Translations under genes and position numbers: made by a program
Part shown: piece by piece, positions 26,548-33,733 of the stretch
Position numbering within the stretch: position 1 is the stretch's first letter
Layout: the number at the start of each line of letters is the position of its first letter
Assembly (NCBI RefSeq): GCF_040839445.1
Contig: NZ_JBDPGJ010000008.1
Coordinates: 62,001-126,000 of the forward strand
DNA length: 64,000 nucleotides
Direction: 5' to 3'
From: Aquibium pacificus
GTDB lineage: Bacteria; Pseudomonadota; Alphaproteobacteria; Rhizobiales; Rhizobiaceae
The notes under the pieces: generated by a model
What the model was told of the DNA's origin: nothing
Databases searched by the model: none
What the model saw: the letters and a program-made list of their open reading frames with translations, nothing else

Positions 26548-26739
26548 TCAGCCGATACCCTGCCCCAGAAGGGCCCCGCCGCCGAACAGCCAGAAAGCGA
26601 GTGCCGCCACGATCAGCACCACCAGCACCTTGCCCACCGTGTCGTTCACGACCGGGCGCCCGCGAAGCTTCGACACCACGTACCAGACCGCGGCAACGGC
26701 GAGAACCGCGACGAGAACGATGAAGAGCAGCCTGGCCAT
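26548..26739 (-). CDS. Small two-helix membrane protein between nuoC and nuoD
   Basis: 63 aa beginning 15 nt after the nuoC stop. Two hydrophobic segments (about residues 3-21, 'LLFIVLVAVLAVAAVWYVV', and 37-57) flank a basic linker 'SKLRGRPVVNDTVGK'. The ribosome site is weak. No family is recognised. Operon position is the only clue to function. Confidence 0.65.
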   Translation of the reverse strand: MARLLFIVLVAVLAVAAVWYVVSKLRGRPVVNDTVGKVLVVLIVAALAFWLFGGGALLGQGIG

Positions 26740-26754
26740 GCCCGGTCGCCAACG

Positions 26755-27354
26755 CTACTTCGCCTTCTCGTCCCCCGGCAGCACGTAGTCCGTGCCTTCC
26801 CAGGGGCTGAGGAAATCGAAGTTGCGGAATTCCTGCTTCAGTTCGACCGGTTCGTACACCACGCGCTTGACCTCGTCGTCGTAGCGGACCTCGACGAAAC
26901 CGGTCAGAGGGAAGTCCTTGCGCAGCGGATGGCCCTCGAAGCCGTAGTCGGTGAGGATGCGGCGCAGTTCCGGATGTCCGCTGAACAGAATGCCGTAGAG
27001 ATCGTAGGCCTCGCGCTCGAACCAGTCGGCGCCCGGAAAGACAGGCGTGGCGGACGGGACCGGCGTATCCTCGTCGGTCGCAACCTTGACCCGGATTCGC
27101 AGGTTCTGGCGCGGCGACAAGAGGTGATAAACGACTTCGAACCGCTTCTCGCGGTCGGGATAGTCGACGCCGCAGATGTCGATGATCGAGATGAACTGGC
27201 ACTGCACGTCACGCTTGAGGAAGGACAGCACCTCGACGATGTCGCCGGCGGCGACCGTCAGCGTCAGTTCGCCGAATGCGACGACGGAACTCTCGACGTC
27301 GACGTGGAGCCGTTCGCCGATATAGCTGGCGAGATCGTTCAGCGCTTCACTCAT
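26755..27354 (-). CDS. nuoC: NADH-quinone oxidoreductase subunit C
   Basis: The 30-kDa-type peripheral subunit, 199 aa, separate from NuoD (not fused as in E. coli). The signature 'EREAYDLYGILFSGHPELRRILTDYGFEGHPLRKDFPLTGFVEVRYD' is complete. The start overlaps the stop of a 42-aa ORF (ATGA), indicating coupled translation. Confidence 0.96.
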   Translation of the reverse strand: MSEALNDLASYIGERLHVDVESSVVAFGELTLTVAAGDIVEVLSFLKRDVQCQFISIIDICGVDYPDREKRFEVVYHLLSPRQNLRIRVKVATDEDTPVPSATPVFPGADWFEREAYDLYGILFSGHPELRRILTDYGFEGHPLRKDFPLTGFVEVRYDDEVKRVVYEPVELKQEFRNFDFLSPWEGTDYVLPGDEKAK

Positions 27355-27479
27355 TTTTCGATCTTCTTCAACCGCTGGTCAATCAATACCAGTCGCTCCG
27401 CCGGCGCCTCGTAAAGCGCCCTGTTCTCTGCCCGCGACTCGCGCAGCAAGCGAACAGTCATGTCATCCGGCTCGGCCAT
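27351..27479 (-). CDS. 42-residue charged protein between nuoB and nuoC
   Basis: The ATG at 27479 has GAGAGG about 8 nt upstream, and that site overlaps the nuoB stop; its own stop overlaps the nuoC start (ATGA). The peptide is hydrophilic and predicted largely helical ('VRLLRESRAENRALYEA', 'LIDQRLKKIEK'). Too short for usual gene callers. Coupling on both sides argues that it is translated; function unknown. Confidence 0.75.
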   Translation of the reverse strand: MAEPDDMTVRLLRESRAENRALYEAPAERLVLIDQRLKKIEK

Positions 27480-27484
27480 CGCGC

Positions 27485-28066
27485 CTACCTCTCGATCGTG
27501 CCTGTGCGGCGGATCTTCTTCTGCAGCAGCAGGATGCCGTAAAGCAGCGCCTCCGCGGTGGGCGGACAGCCCGGCACGTAGATGTCTACCGGTACGATGC
27601 GGTCGCAGCCGCGCACCACCGAATAGGAGTAGTGATAGTAGCCGCCGCCATTTGCGCAGGAGCCCATCGAGATCACGTAACGCGGGTCGGGCATCTGGTC
27701 GTAGACCTTGCGCAGCGCCGGCGCCATCTTGTTGGTCAGCGTGCCGGCCACGATCATGACATCCGACTGGCGCGGCGAGGCGCGCGGCGCGATGCCGAAG
27801 CGCTCTGCGTCGTAGCGCGGCATGGAAATGTGCATCATCTCCACCGCGCAGCAGGCCAAGCCGAACGTCATCCACATCAGCGAGCCGGTGCGCGCCCACG
27901 TGATCAGTGCCTCCGAAGAGGTGACGAGAAAGCCCTTGTCGGCGAGTTCCGAATTGATTTCGCCGTAGAATCGGTCGTCAGAGCCGATCGGCTTTCCGGT
28001 GCCGGGGTCGATGATGCCCTTCGGCTTCGGCGCGACGAGGGTCTGGGAACTATCGTTCAATCCCAT
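27485..28066 (-). CDS. nuoB: NADH-quinone oxidoreductase subunit B
   Basis: Holds cluster N2, the last cluster before quinone, 193 aa. The tandem cysteines are in 'GLACCAVEMMH'; the other ligands are in 'GSCANGGGYY' and 'VPGCPPTAEAL'. The start at 28066 lies inside the end of nuoA (10-nt overlap), with AGGAG 8 nt upstream. Confidence 0.96.
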   Translation of the reverse strand: MGLNDSSQTLVAPKPKGIIDPGTGKPIGSDDRFYGEINSELADKGFLVTSSEALITWARTGSLMWMTFGLACCAVEMMHISMPRYDAERFGIAPRASPRQSDVMIVAGTLTNKMAPALRKVYDQMPDPRYVISMGSCANGGGYYHYSYSVVRGCDRIVPVDIYVPGCPPTAEALLYGILLLQKKIRRTGTIER

Positions 28067-28422
28067 TCCAGCGCTCCTTTTTTCCACTCATATATGAAGC
28101 CGATCGTCAGCACGCCAAGGAAGATCATCATCGACCAAAAGCCGAGCCATCCGATCGCGCCGAACGACACCGCCCAGGGGAAGAGGAACGCCACTTCCAG
28201 ATCGAAGATGATGAAAAGGATGGAGACAAGATAGAAGCGTACGTCGAACTTCATGCGCGCGTCGTCGAAGGCGTTGAAGCCGCATTCGTAGGCGGACAGC
28301 TTCTCCGGGTCGGGATTGCTGACCGCGACGACGAAGGGAGCCGCGATGAGCGCGATGCCGATGACCAGCGCCACGGCCATGAAGATCACGATGGGTAGAT
28401 ACGAAACCAGGAGTTCGTTCAT
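28057..28422 (-). CDS. nuoA: NADH-quinone oxidoreductase subunit A
   Basis: First gene of the operon; a three-helix membrane subunit of 121 aa with the conserved loop 'KLSAYECGFNAFDDARMKFDVRFYLVSILFIIFDLE' containing the Cys that marks the active/deactive-sensitive loop in mitochondrial ND3. The start is 'MNELLVSYLPIVIF' at 28422; the longer open frame upstream lies in the promoter region. Confidence 0.96.
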   Translation of the reverse strand: MNELLVSYLPIVIFMAVALVIGIALIAAPFVVAVSNPDPEKLSAYECGFNAFDDARMKFDVRFYLVSILFIIFDLEVAFLFPWAVSFGAIGWLGFWSMMIFLGVLTIGFIYEWKKGALEWD

Positions 28423-28528
28423 GCCTGAGCCTTCCAGGGCCGCCGCGCCGGGGAAACCTTTGATCCCTCGATACGTCCATGGGTTCGGTCTGGACCGTGC
28501 CCGCGGATGCCCGTGTTGCAACGCGGGA

Positions 28529-28557
28529 GGGTTAGCGCAGCCCGGTTTGCTACGCAA
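28529..28557 (-). promoter_or_regulatory. Putative promoter of the nuo operon
   Basis: Minus-strand CTTGCG (28557-28552) and CTAACC (28534-28529) have a 17-nt spacer, close to the rhizobial housekeeping pattern CTTGAC-N17-CTATAT. It would give a leader of about 100 nt before nuoA. The divergent glycosylase gene starts about 130 nt away. Confidence 0.5.
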
Positions 28558-28686
28558 GACAAAGGTTGGCCTCGGTACCCTCGCCCGGCCCTGTCAGCAT
28601 GGTTCGTGGCGACGCGCCTTTCGGGTTGACGCGACGCCCGGTCGTCTCCCAAACCGGTCGAGCCTCGCAGCACCGCAGGATCACGC

Positions 28687-29892
28687 ATGACGAAGGAAAA
28701 ACTCTCGCTCGCGGCAGCCCGGCGCGTAGCCCTCGCCGCGCAGGGTTTCCAGCGTGAAAAACCGGAGGGGCCGGTGAGTTACCGGCACCTCAAGTCCGTG
28801 CTGAAACACACGGGCCTGTTCCAGATCGATTCCGTCAGCGCGGTGGTGCGCGCGCACTACATGCCCGCCTTTTCGCGCATCGGCGCCTATTCCATGCCAA
28901 TCCTCGACGATGCAGCCTCGCGTTCTCCCCGCCGGCTGTTCGAATACTGGGCGCACGAAACCTCCTACCTGCCGGTCGAGACCTGGCCGCTCGTCCAGTG
29001 GCGCATGGCGAACGCCCGCGACAATCGCGGCATCTACGGACGGCTGGCCGAGTTCGGACGCGAAAAGGCAGACTACGTCGAGGAGATCTTCCGCCGGGTG
29101 GAGGTGGAGGGGCCGATTGCTGCTTCGAAGATAGAGGGGCAGAAGGGCGAAGGCGGCTGGTGGGGATGGAGCGACGCCAAGCATGCGTTCGAGTGGCTCT
29201 TCTGGGCGGGGCGGATCACCACCGCCAGCCGGCGCGGCTTCGAGCGGCTCTACGACCTGCCAGAACGGGTGATCCCACGCCCCGTGTTCGACCAGCCCAC
29301 GCCCGAACCTCGCGACGCAATCCGCGAACTCCTGCGGATCTCGGCCCGCGCTCTCGGCGTTGCGACCGCAGCCGATCTGCGCGACTATTTCCGCCTGTCG
29401 CCAGCCGAGGCGGACGAACGTATCGCGGAACTGGTCGAGACGGGGGAACTGCAGCCCGTGCGGGTCGAGGGCTGGAGCCAGAAGGCCTTCCTCTTCCAGG
29501 ACGCGCGTCTGCCGCGCCGGATCGAGGCGCAGACACTTCTCGCCCCATTCGATCCGCTCGTGTGGGAACGCGGCAGGACCGAACGCCTGTTCGGGTTCCG
29601 ATACAGGATCGAGATCTACACGCCGGCCCACAAGCGCGTGCACGGCTACTACGTCCTGCCCTTCCTTCTCGACGAGGCCCTGGTGGCGCGTCTCGACGTC
29701 AAGGCGGACCGGCCAGCCGGAATCCTCCGAGTCCAATCCGCGTTCGCCGAACCGCGCGCGCCGGCGCACACAGCGGAGGCGGTCGGGGTCGAACTGAGAC
29801 GGATGTCGGAGTGGCTTGGCCTGAGCGGGATCGAGGTCGGTCCCGCGGGTGACCTCGCCCCGGCGCTGGCCGGGGCGATGGATCGAGGCTGA
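28687..29892 (+). CDS. Winged-helix DNA glycosylase of the AlkZ/YcaQ (AlkX) family
   Basis: 401 aa, COG3214-type protein with tandem winged-helix architecture. E. coli YcaQ/AlkX and Streptomyces AlkZ unhook interstrand crosslinks and remove bulky N7 adducts; their catalytic motif is Q-hydrophobic-D or Q-hydrophobic-Q. Here 'LFQIDSVSAVVRAHY' places Q46-I47-D48, the AlkX version. 'RRLFEYWAHETSYLP' and 'LLAPFDPLVWERGRTERLFGFRYRIEIYTPAHKRVHGYYVLPFL' are further family signatures. Divergent from nuoA; convergent with the DUF6481 gene 3 nt away. Confidence 0.88.
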   Translation: MTKEKLSLAAARRVALAAQGFQREKPEGPVSYRHLKSVLKHTGLFQIDSVSAVVRAHYMPAFSRIGAYSMPILDDAASRSPRRLFEYWAHETSYLPVETWPLVQWRMANARDNRGIYGRLAEFGREKADYVEEIFRRVEVEGPIAASKIEGQKGEGGWWGWSDAKHAFEWLFWAGRITTASRRGFERLYDLPERVIPRPVFDQPTPEPRDAIRELLRISARALGVATAADLRDYFRLSPAEADERIAELVETGELQPVRVEGWSQKAFLFQDARLPRRIEAQTLLAPFDPLVWERGRTERLFGFRYRIEIYTPAHKRVHGYYVLPFLLDEALVARLDVKADRPAGILRVQSAFAEPRAPAHTAEAVGVELRRMSEWLGLSGIEVGPAGDLAPALAGAMDRG

Positions 29893-29895
29893 AGA

Positions 29896-30303
29896 TCAGC
29901 CGATCTTGCGACCGCGTGCCTTGCGCGCCGCATAGCGGGCGTCGCGCTTGGCCTTGCGGGCGGCTTCCTCCGCGATCTCCAGAGCGGCCCGCTCCGCTTC
30001 CTCGGCGGCAAGAACTTCCGCCTGACGACGTTCTTCTTCCTCGCGCGCCTGGCGCTCGGCTTCCTTCTTTGCTTCCAGTTCGGCCTTTTCGCGGGCTTCC
30101 TTGGCGAGCTTGGCCTGACGACGGGCCTCGCGCTCCTTCTCGCGCTCGGCACGCGCCTCGGCGATCGCCTTGCGTTCCGCCAGGCGGGCCTGCATGGCGG
30201 GATCGTTCTCGTCGGGGCGGTTCTTGAATTTTTCGAGCAGCGCGGCCTTCGCCGCCATGGCGTCTTGACGCCGGTCTATGAAATTATCCCTGTAGTTCTT
30301 CAA
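29896..30303 (-). CDS. DUF6481 family highly charged coiled-coil protein
   Basis: 135 aa made almost entirely of Ala, Glu, Lys and Arg, from residue 15 on a continuous predicted helix ('RRQDAMAAKAALLEKF', 'AEREKEREARRQAKLAKEAREKAE'), ending with a basic tail. The N-terminal 'MKNYRDNFIDRRQDA' is typical of DUF6481. Function unknown. Confidence 0.82.
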   Translation of the reverse strand: MKNYRDNFIDRRQDAMAAKAALLEKFKNRPDENDPAMQARLAERKAIAEARAEREKEREARRQAKLAKEAREKAELEAKKEAERQAREEEERRQAEVLAAEEAERAALEIAEEAARKAKRDARYAARKARGRKIG

Positions 30304-30607
30304 GTCGTACCTTCTGGTTTCATCAGCACTTTGAGTGGCTCCGCATACATGATGCGGGTTTCGAAGCGGTTCAAGACGACACGGGCCGTGGAAGAACCGC
30401 TACCGCAGGCCAGTCAAAATGCGAGACGGCGGCCTGTCTCGCTCCATTGGGAGCGGCGACTCGTGCCGGATATGTCTGATGACTCGCCCGTGCGATACAC
30501 GCGATCTATTATCGCGAAGGGTATCGGTCAAGACCTTGGACCAATCCTTGACTCCGAATCTGCCGCAGCGGAATGGCGCGAATTCCGGCAGGCCGCGAAA
30601 ACAGTGA
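30304..30607. other. Intergenic stretch upstream of the DUF6481 gene
   Basis: About 300 nt between two minus-strand genes. It should hold the leader and promoter of the DUF6481 gene. Open frames are short and unlike proteins; no clear terminator or repeat was seen. Confidence 0.4.
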
Positions 30608-30811
30608 TCAATTCGCCCTGGTGCGTCGCTTGCCCGCAGCACTTCGCGACTTCTCGCCCCGCACGATGTCGCCAGCCTCCTGTGACGCCATCTCGATGAG
30701 GTAGGCGAGCATGTCGCAGCGTTGTGCCTCGGCCATGGCTCGAAGCTGGCCCAGCATGGTGTGCATGTAGTCAAGCGTCGCCAGGCGGTTGCCGCGATCG
30801 TCCTCGGTCAT
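30608..30811 (-). CDS. Conserved small protein, 67 aa
   Basis: Begins 'MTEDDRGNRLATLDYMHTML' at 30811, with AGGA 9 nt upstream; an ATG two codons earlier (30817) has poorer spacing. The central part 'LRAMAEAQRCDMLAYLIEMASQEAGDI' is an amphipathic helix, and the tail is basic ('KSRSAAGKRRTRAN'). It resembles a small hypothetical family widespread in Rhizobiales; function unknown. It is preceded by a marked inverted repeat. Confidence 0.75.
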   Translation of the reverse strand: MTEDDRGNRLATLDYMHTMLGQLRAMAEAQRCDMLAYLIEMASQEAGDIVRGEKSRSAAGKRRTRAN

Positions 30812-30928
30812 CGGCATCTTTCCTTGGTCGGGAGCCGGACTCGCCATGCAGCGATGCCGACGCAGTTCACTTGGTCGCGCATGCGTGTGCTCGCCGTCAC
30901 CGCCTGGTTCGAGGTAGAGCACACACTT

Positions 30929-30958
30929 ATCTTAGGTTGCTTTTTATTTCAATTGCAA
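30929..30958 (-). promoter_or_regulatory. Putative promoter of the 67-aa gene
   Basis: Minus-strand TTGCAA (30958-30953) and TAAGAT (30934-30929) are spaced 18 nt in a locally AT-rich stretch. Confidence 0.45.
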
Positions 30959-30962
30959 CCTA
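30933..30962. promoter_or_regulatory. Inverted repeat TAGGTTGC-N14-GCAACCTA (operator candidate)
   Basis: Perfect 8-base arms at 30933-30940 and 30955-30962 enclose 14 AT-rich bases and overlap the -35 and -10 of the 67-aa gene. The symmetry and position suggest a dimeric regulator's operator; the regulator is unknown. Confidence 0.5.
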
Positions 30963-31113
30963 TTGGTCATCCCGCCCCTGTCCTGTCCTAATTCGGGCAC
31001 CGGGACTTGACCACACGCCAAAGGCCAGCCATGTGACGGGCGAATCTTATCATCGGCGGCGTACTCGGACAGGATCCGGCACAACCGGCGCCACAGGGAA
31101 ATCCGCATCCGTC

Positions 31114-33729
31114 ATGGACGTCGTCGTCGTCGAATCCCCCGCGAAAGCGAAGACCATCAACAAGTATCTCGGCCGGAACTACAAGGTTCTGGCCTCCTTC
31201 GGGCATGTCCGCGACCTTCCGTCGAAGGACGGATCGGTGCGGCCCGACGAGGATTTTTCCATGTCCTGGGAGGTTGACGGCCCCTCCTCCAAGCGCCTCA
31301 GCGACATCACCAAAGCGGTGCGGGACGCCGACGGGCTCATCCTCGCCACCGATCCGGATCGCGAAGGCGAAGCGATCTCCTGGCACGTGCTCGAGGTGCT
31401 GCGACAGAAGAAGGTGCTCAAGGACAAGCCCGTGCGCCGTGTCGTGTTCAATGCGATCACCAAGCAGTCGGTGCTCGACGCGATGGCCAATCCGCGCGAC
31501 ATCGACGGCCCGCTGGTCGATGCCTATCTCGCCCGCCGCGCGCTCGACTACCTCGTCGGATTCACTCTCTCTCCAGTCCTGTGGCGCAAGCTGCCAGGCG
31601 CCCGCTCCGCGGGACGCGTCCAGTCCGTGGCGCTCCGCCTCGTCTGCGACCGCGAAGCGGAGATCGAGCGCTTCATTCGGGAAGAATACTGGCAGATCGC
31701 TGCCTTCCTTCAGACGCCCAGGAGCGACGACTTCGAGGCCCGACTGACCGAATACGAGGGCAGGAAGCTCCAGAAGCTCGACGTCAAGAGCCAGGAGCAG
31801 GCCGATTCCATAAAGACCATGCTCGAGGGCGCGAGCTTCAAGGCGTTGTCGGTCGAGGCCAAGCCGACGAAGCGCAACCCCGGACCGCCCTTCACCACCT
31901 CGACGCTGCAGCAGGCCGCCTCGTCGCGGCTCGGCTTCTCCGCCTCGCGCACCATGCAGGTGGCGCAGCGTCTCTACGAAGGCATCGACATCGGCGGCGA
32001 GACGGCCGGTCTCATTACCTATATGCGGACCGACGGCGTCCAGATGGCGCCGGAAGCGCTGACGGGCGCGCGCGAGACGATCGGCAAGGAGTTCGGCGAT
32101 CGCTACCTGCCCGAAAAGCCGCGCCAGTATACTGCCAAGGCCAAGAACGCGCAGGAGGCTCACGAGGCCATCCGGCCGACGGACTTCTCACGTCTGCCAT
32201 CCGACATGCGCCAGTATCTCGACGCGGATCAGGCGAAGCTCTACGACCTGATCTGGAAGCGCGCCATTGCGAGCCAGATGCAGCCGGCCGAGATCGAACG
32301 TACCACGGTCGAGATCGAGGCAGCCAACGGACAGAAGAAGGCCGGCCTGCGCGCGGTCGGCTCCGTCGTCAAATTCGACGGCTTCATTGCCGCCTATACC
32401 GACCAGAAGGAAGAGGACGCCGAGGACGAGGAGAGCCGCCGGCTGCCGGAAATCCGTTCCGGCGAGAGCCTGAAACGCGAGAAGATCGACGCGACCAGGC
32501 ACTCGACCGAGCCGCCGCCGCGCTATTCCGAAGCCTCATTGATCAAGCGGATGGAGGAGCTCGGTATCGGCCGCCCCTCGACCTACGCCGCGACGCTCAA
32601 GACGCTGGAGGACCGCGAATACGTCAGGATCGACAAGCGCAGGCTGATCCCGGAGGCGAAGGGCCGCCTGGTGACGGCATTCCTCGAGAGCTTCTTCGAG
32701 CGCTACGTCGAGTATGATTTCACCGCATCGCTCGAGGAAAAGCTCGACGAGATTTCCGACGGAAAACTCGCCTGGAAGGATGTCCTGCGCGACTTCTGGA
32801 AGGAATTCTCCGCCTCGGTCGACGACATCAAGGAACTGCGCGTCGGCGACGTGCTGGAGGCGCTGAACCAGGAACTCGCGCCGCTGGTGTTCCCGGCCCG
32901 CGAGGACGGAACCGATCCGCGCTCCTGCCCGAAATGCGGCTCCGGCCAACTCTCGTTGAAACTCGGCCGCTACGGCGCCTTCGTCGGCTGCTCGAACTAT
33001 CCCGAGTGCGGCTACACGCGCCAGCTCGGCGACGCCAACGACAATGGCGAGACGGCCGCCGAAACCGCCGACCGTGAACTGGGCGCCGATCCTCACACGG
33101 GCGAGGCGATCACGCTCAAGAACGGGCGTTTCGGCCCCTACGTCCAGCGCGGCGAAGGCAAGGATGCCAAGCGCTCCAGCCTGCCCAAAGGCTGGGCGCC
33201 GGAGACCATCGATCATGAAAAGGCCATGGCGCTTCTGTCGCTGCCGCGCGACGTCGGAAAGCATCCGGAGTCTGGAAAGATGATTTCCGCCGGCATCGGC
33301 CGCTACGGTCCCTTCCTGCTGCACGACGGTGCTTATGCGAACCTCGACAGCGTGGAGGACGTTTTCTCCGTCGGCATCAATCGCGCCGTTTCCACGATCG
33401 CCGAAAAGGCTGCGTCGAGGGGCGCCGGACGCCGCGGCGGAACGCCTGCAGCCCTCAAGGAGTTGGGCGAGCATCCGGACGGCGGCGGCAAGATCACCGT
33501 GCGCGAAGGCCGCTATGGCCCCTACGTCAACCACGGCAAGGTCAACGCGACGCTGCCCAAGGGCAAGGAGCCGCTTTCGGTCACCGTCGAGGAGGCACTG
33601 GCGCTGATCGCCGAGAAGGCGGGCAAGTCAGGCGGCACGAAGGCTCCCGCGAAGAAGGCGGCGACCAAGAAGACCACGGCGAAGAAGCCGGCAAAGAAGA
33701 CGGCGACCGCTTCGAAGAAGAAAGACTGA
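31114..33729 (+). CDS. topA: DNA topoisomerase I
   Basis: Type IA topoisomerase that relaxes negative supercoils, 871 aa. The TOPRIM domain begins 'VVVVESPAKAKTINKYLG' and has 'DPDREGEAISWH'. The active-site tyrosine is Tyr303 in 'LITYMRTDG'. A zinc-finger module starts at C605/C608 ('CPKCGSGQLSLKLGRYGAFVGC'), followed by repeated 'GRYGPF/YV' modules and a Lys/Ala-rich tail. The start is 'MDVVVVESPAK' at 31114; the open frame upstream is not conserved. dprA, a frequent neighbour, is absent. Confidence 0.95.
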   Translation: MDVVVVESPAKAKTINKYLGRNYKVLASFGHVRDLPSKDGSVRPDEDFSMSWEVDGPSSKRLSDITKAVRDADGLILATDPDREGEAISWHVLEVLRQKKVLKDKPVRRVVFNAITKQSVLDAMANPRDIDGPLVDAYLARRALDYLVGFTLSPVLWRKLPGARSAGRVQSVALRLVCDREAEIERFIREEYWQIAAFLQTPRSDDFEARLTEYEGRKLQKLDVKSQEQADSIKTMLEGASFKALSVEAKPTKRNPGPPFTTSTLQQAASSRLGFSASRTMQVAQRLYEGIDIGGETAGLITYMRTDGVQMAPEALTGARETIGKEFGDRYLPEKPRQYTAKAKNAQEAHEAIRPTDFSRLPSDMRQYLDADQAKLYDLIWKRAIASQMQPAEIERTTVEIEAANGQKKAGLRAVGSVVKFDGFIAAYTDQKEEDAEDEESRRLPEIRSGESLKREKIDATRHSTEPPPRYSEASLIKRMEELGIGRPSTYAATLKTLEDREYVRIDKRRLIPEAKGRLVTAFLESFFERYVEYDFTASLEEKLDEISDGKLAWKDVLRDFWKEFSASVDDIKELRVGDVLEALNQELAPLVFPAREDGTDPRSCPKCGSGQLSLKLGRYGAFVGCSNYPECGYTRQLGDANDNGETAAETADRELGADPHTGEAITLKNGRFGPYVQRGEGKDAKRSSLPKGWAPETIDHEKAMALLSLPRDVGKHPESGKMISAGIGRYGPFLLHDGAYANLDSVEDVFSVGINRAVSTIAEKAASRGAGRRGGTPAALKELGEHPDGGGKITVREGRYGPYVNHGKVNATLPKGKEPLSVTVEEALALIAEKAGKSGGTKAPAKKAATKKTTAKKPAKKTATASKKKD

Positions 33730-33733
33730 CGGA

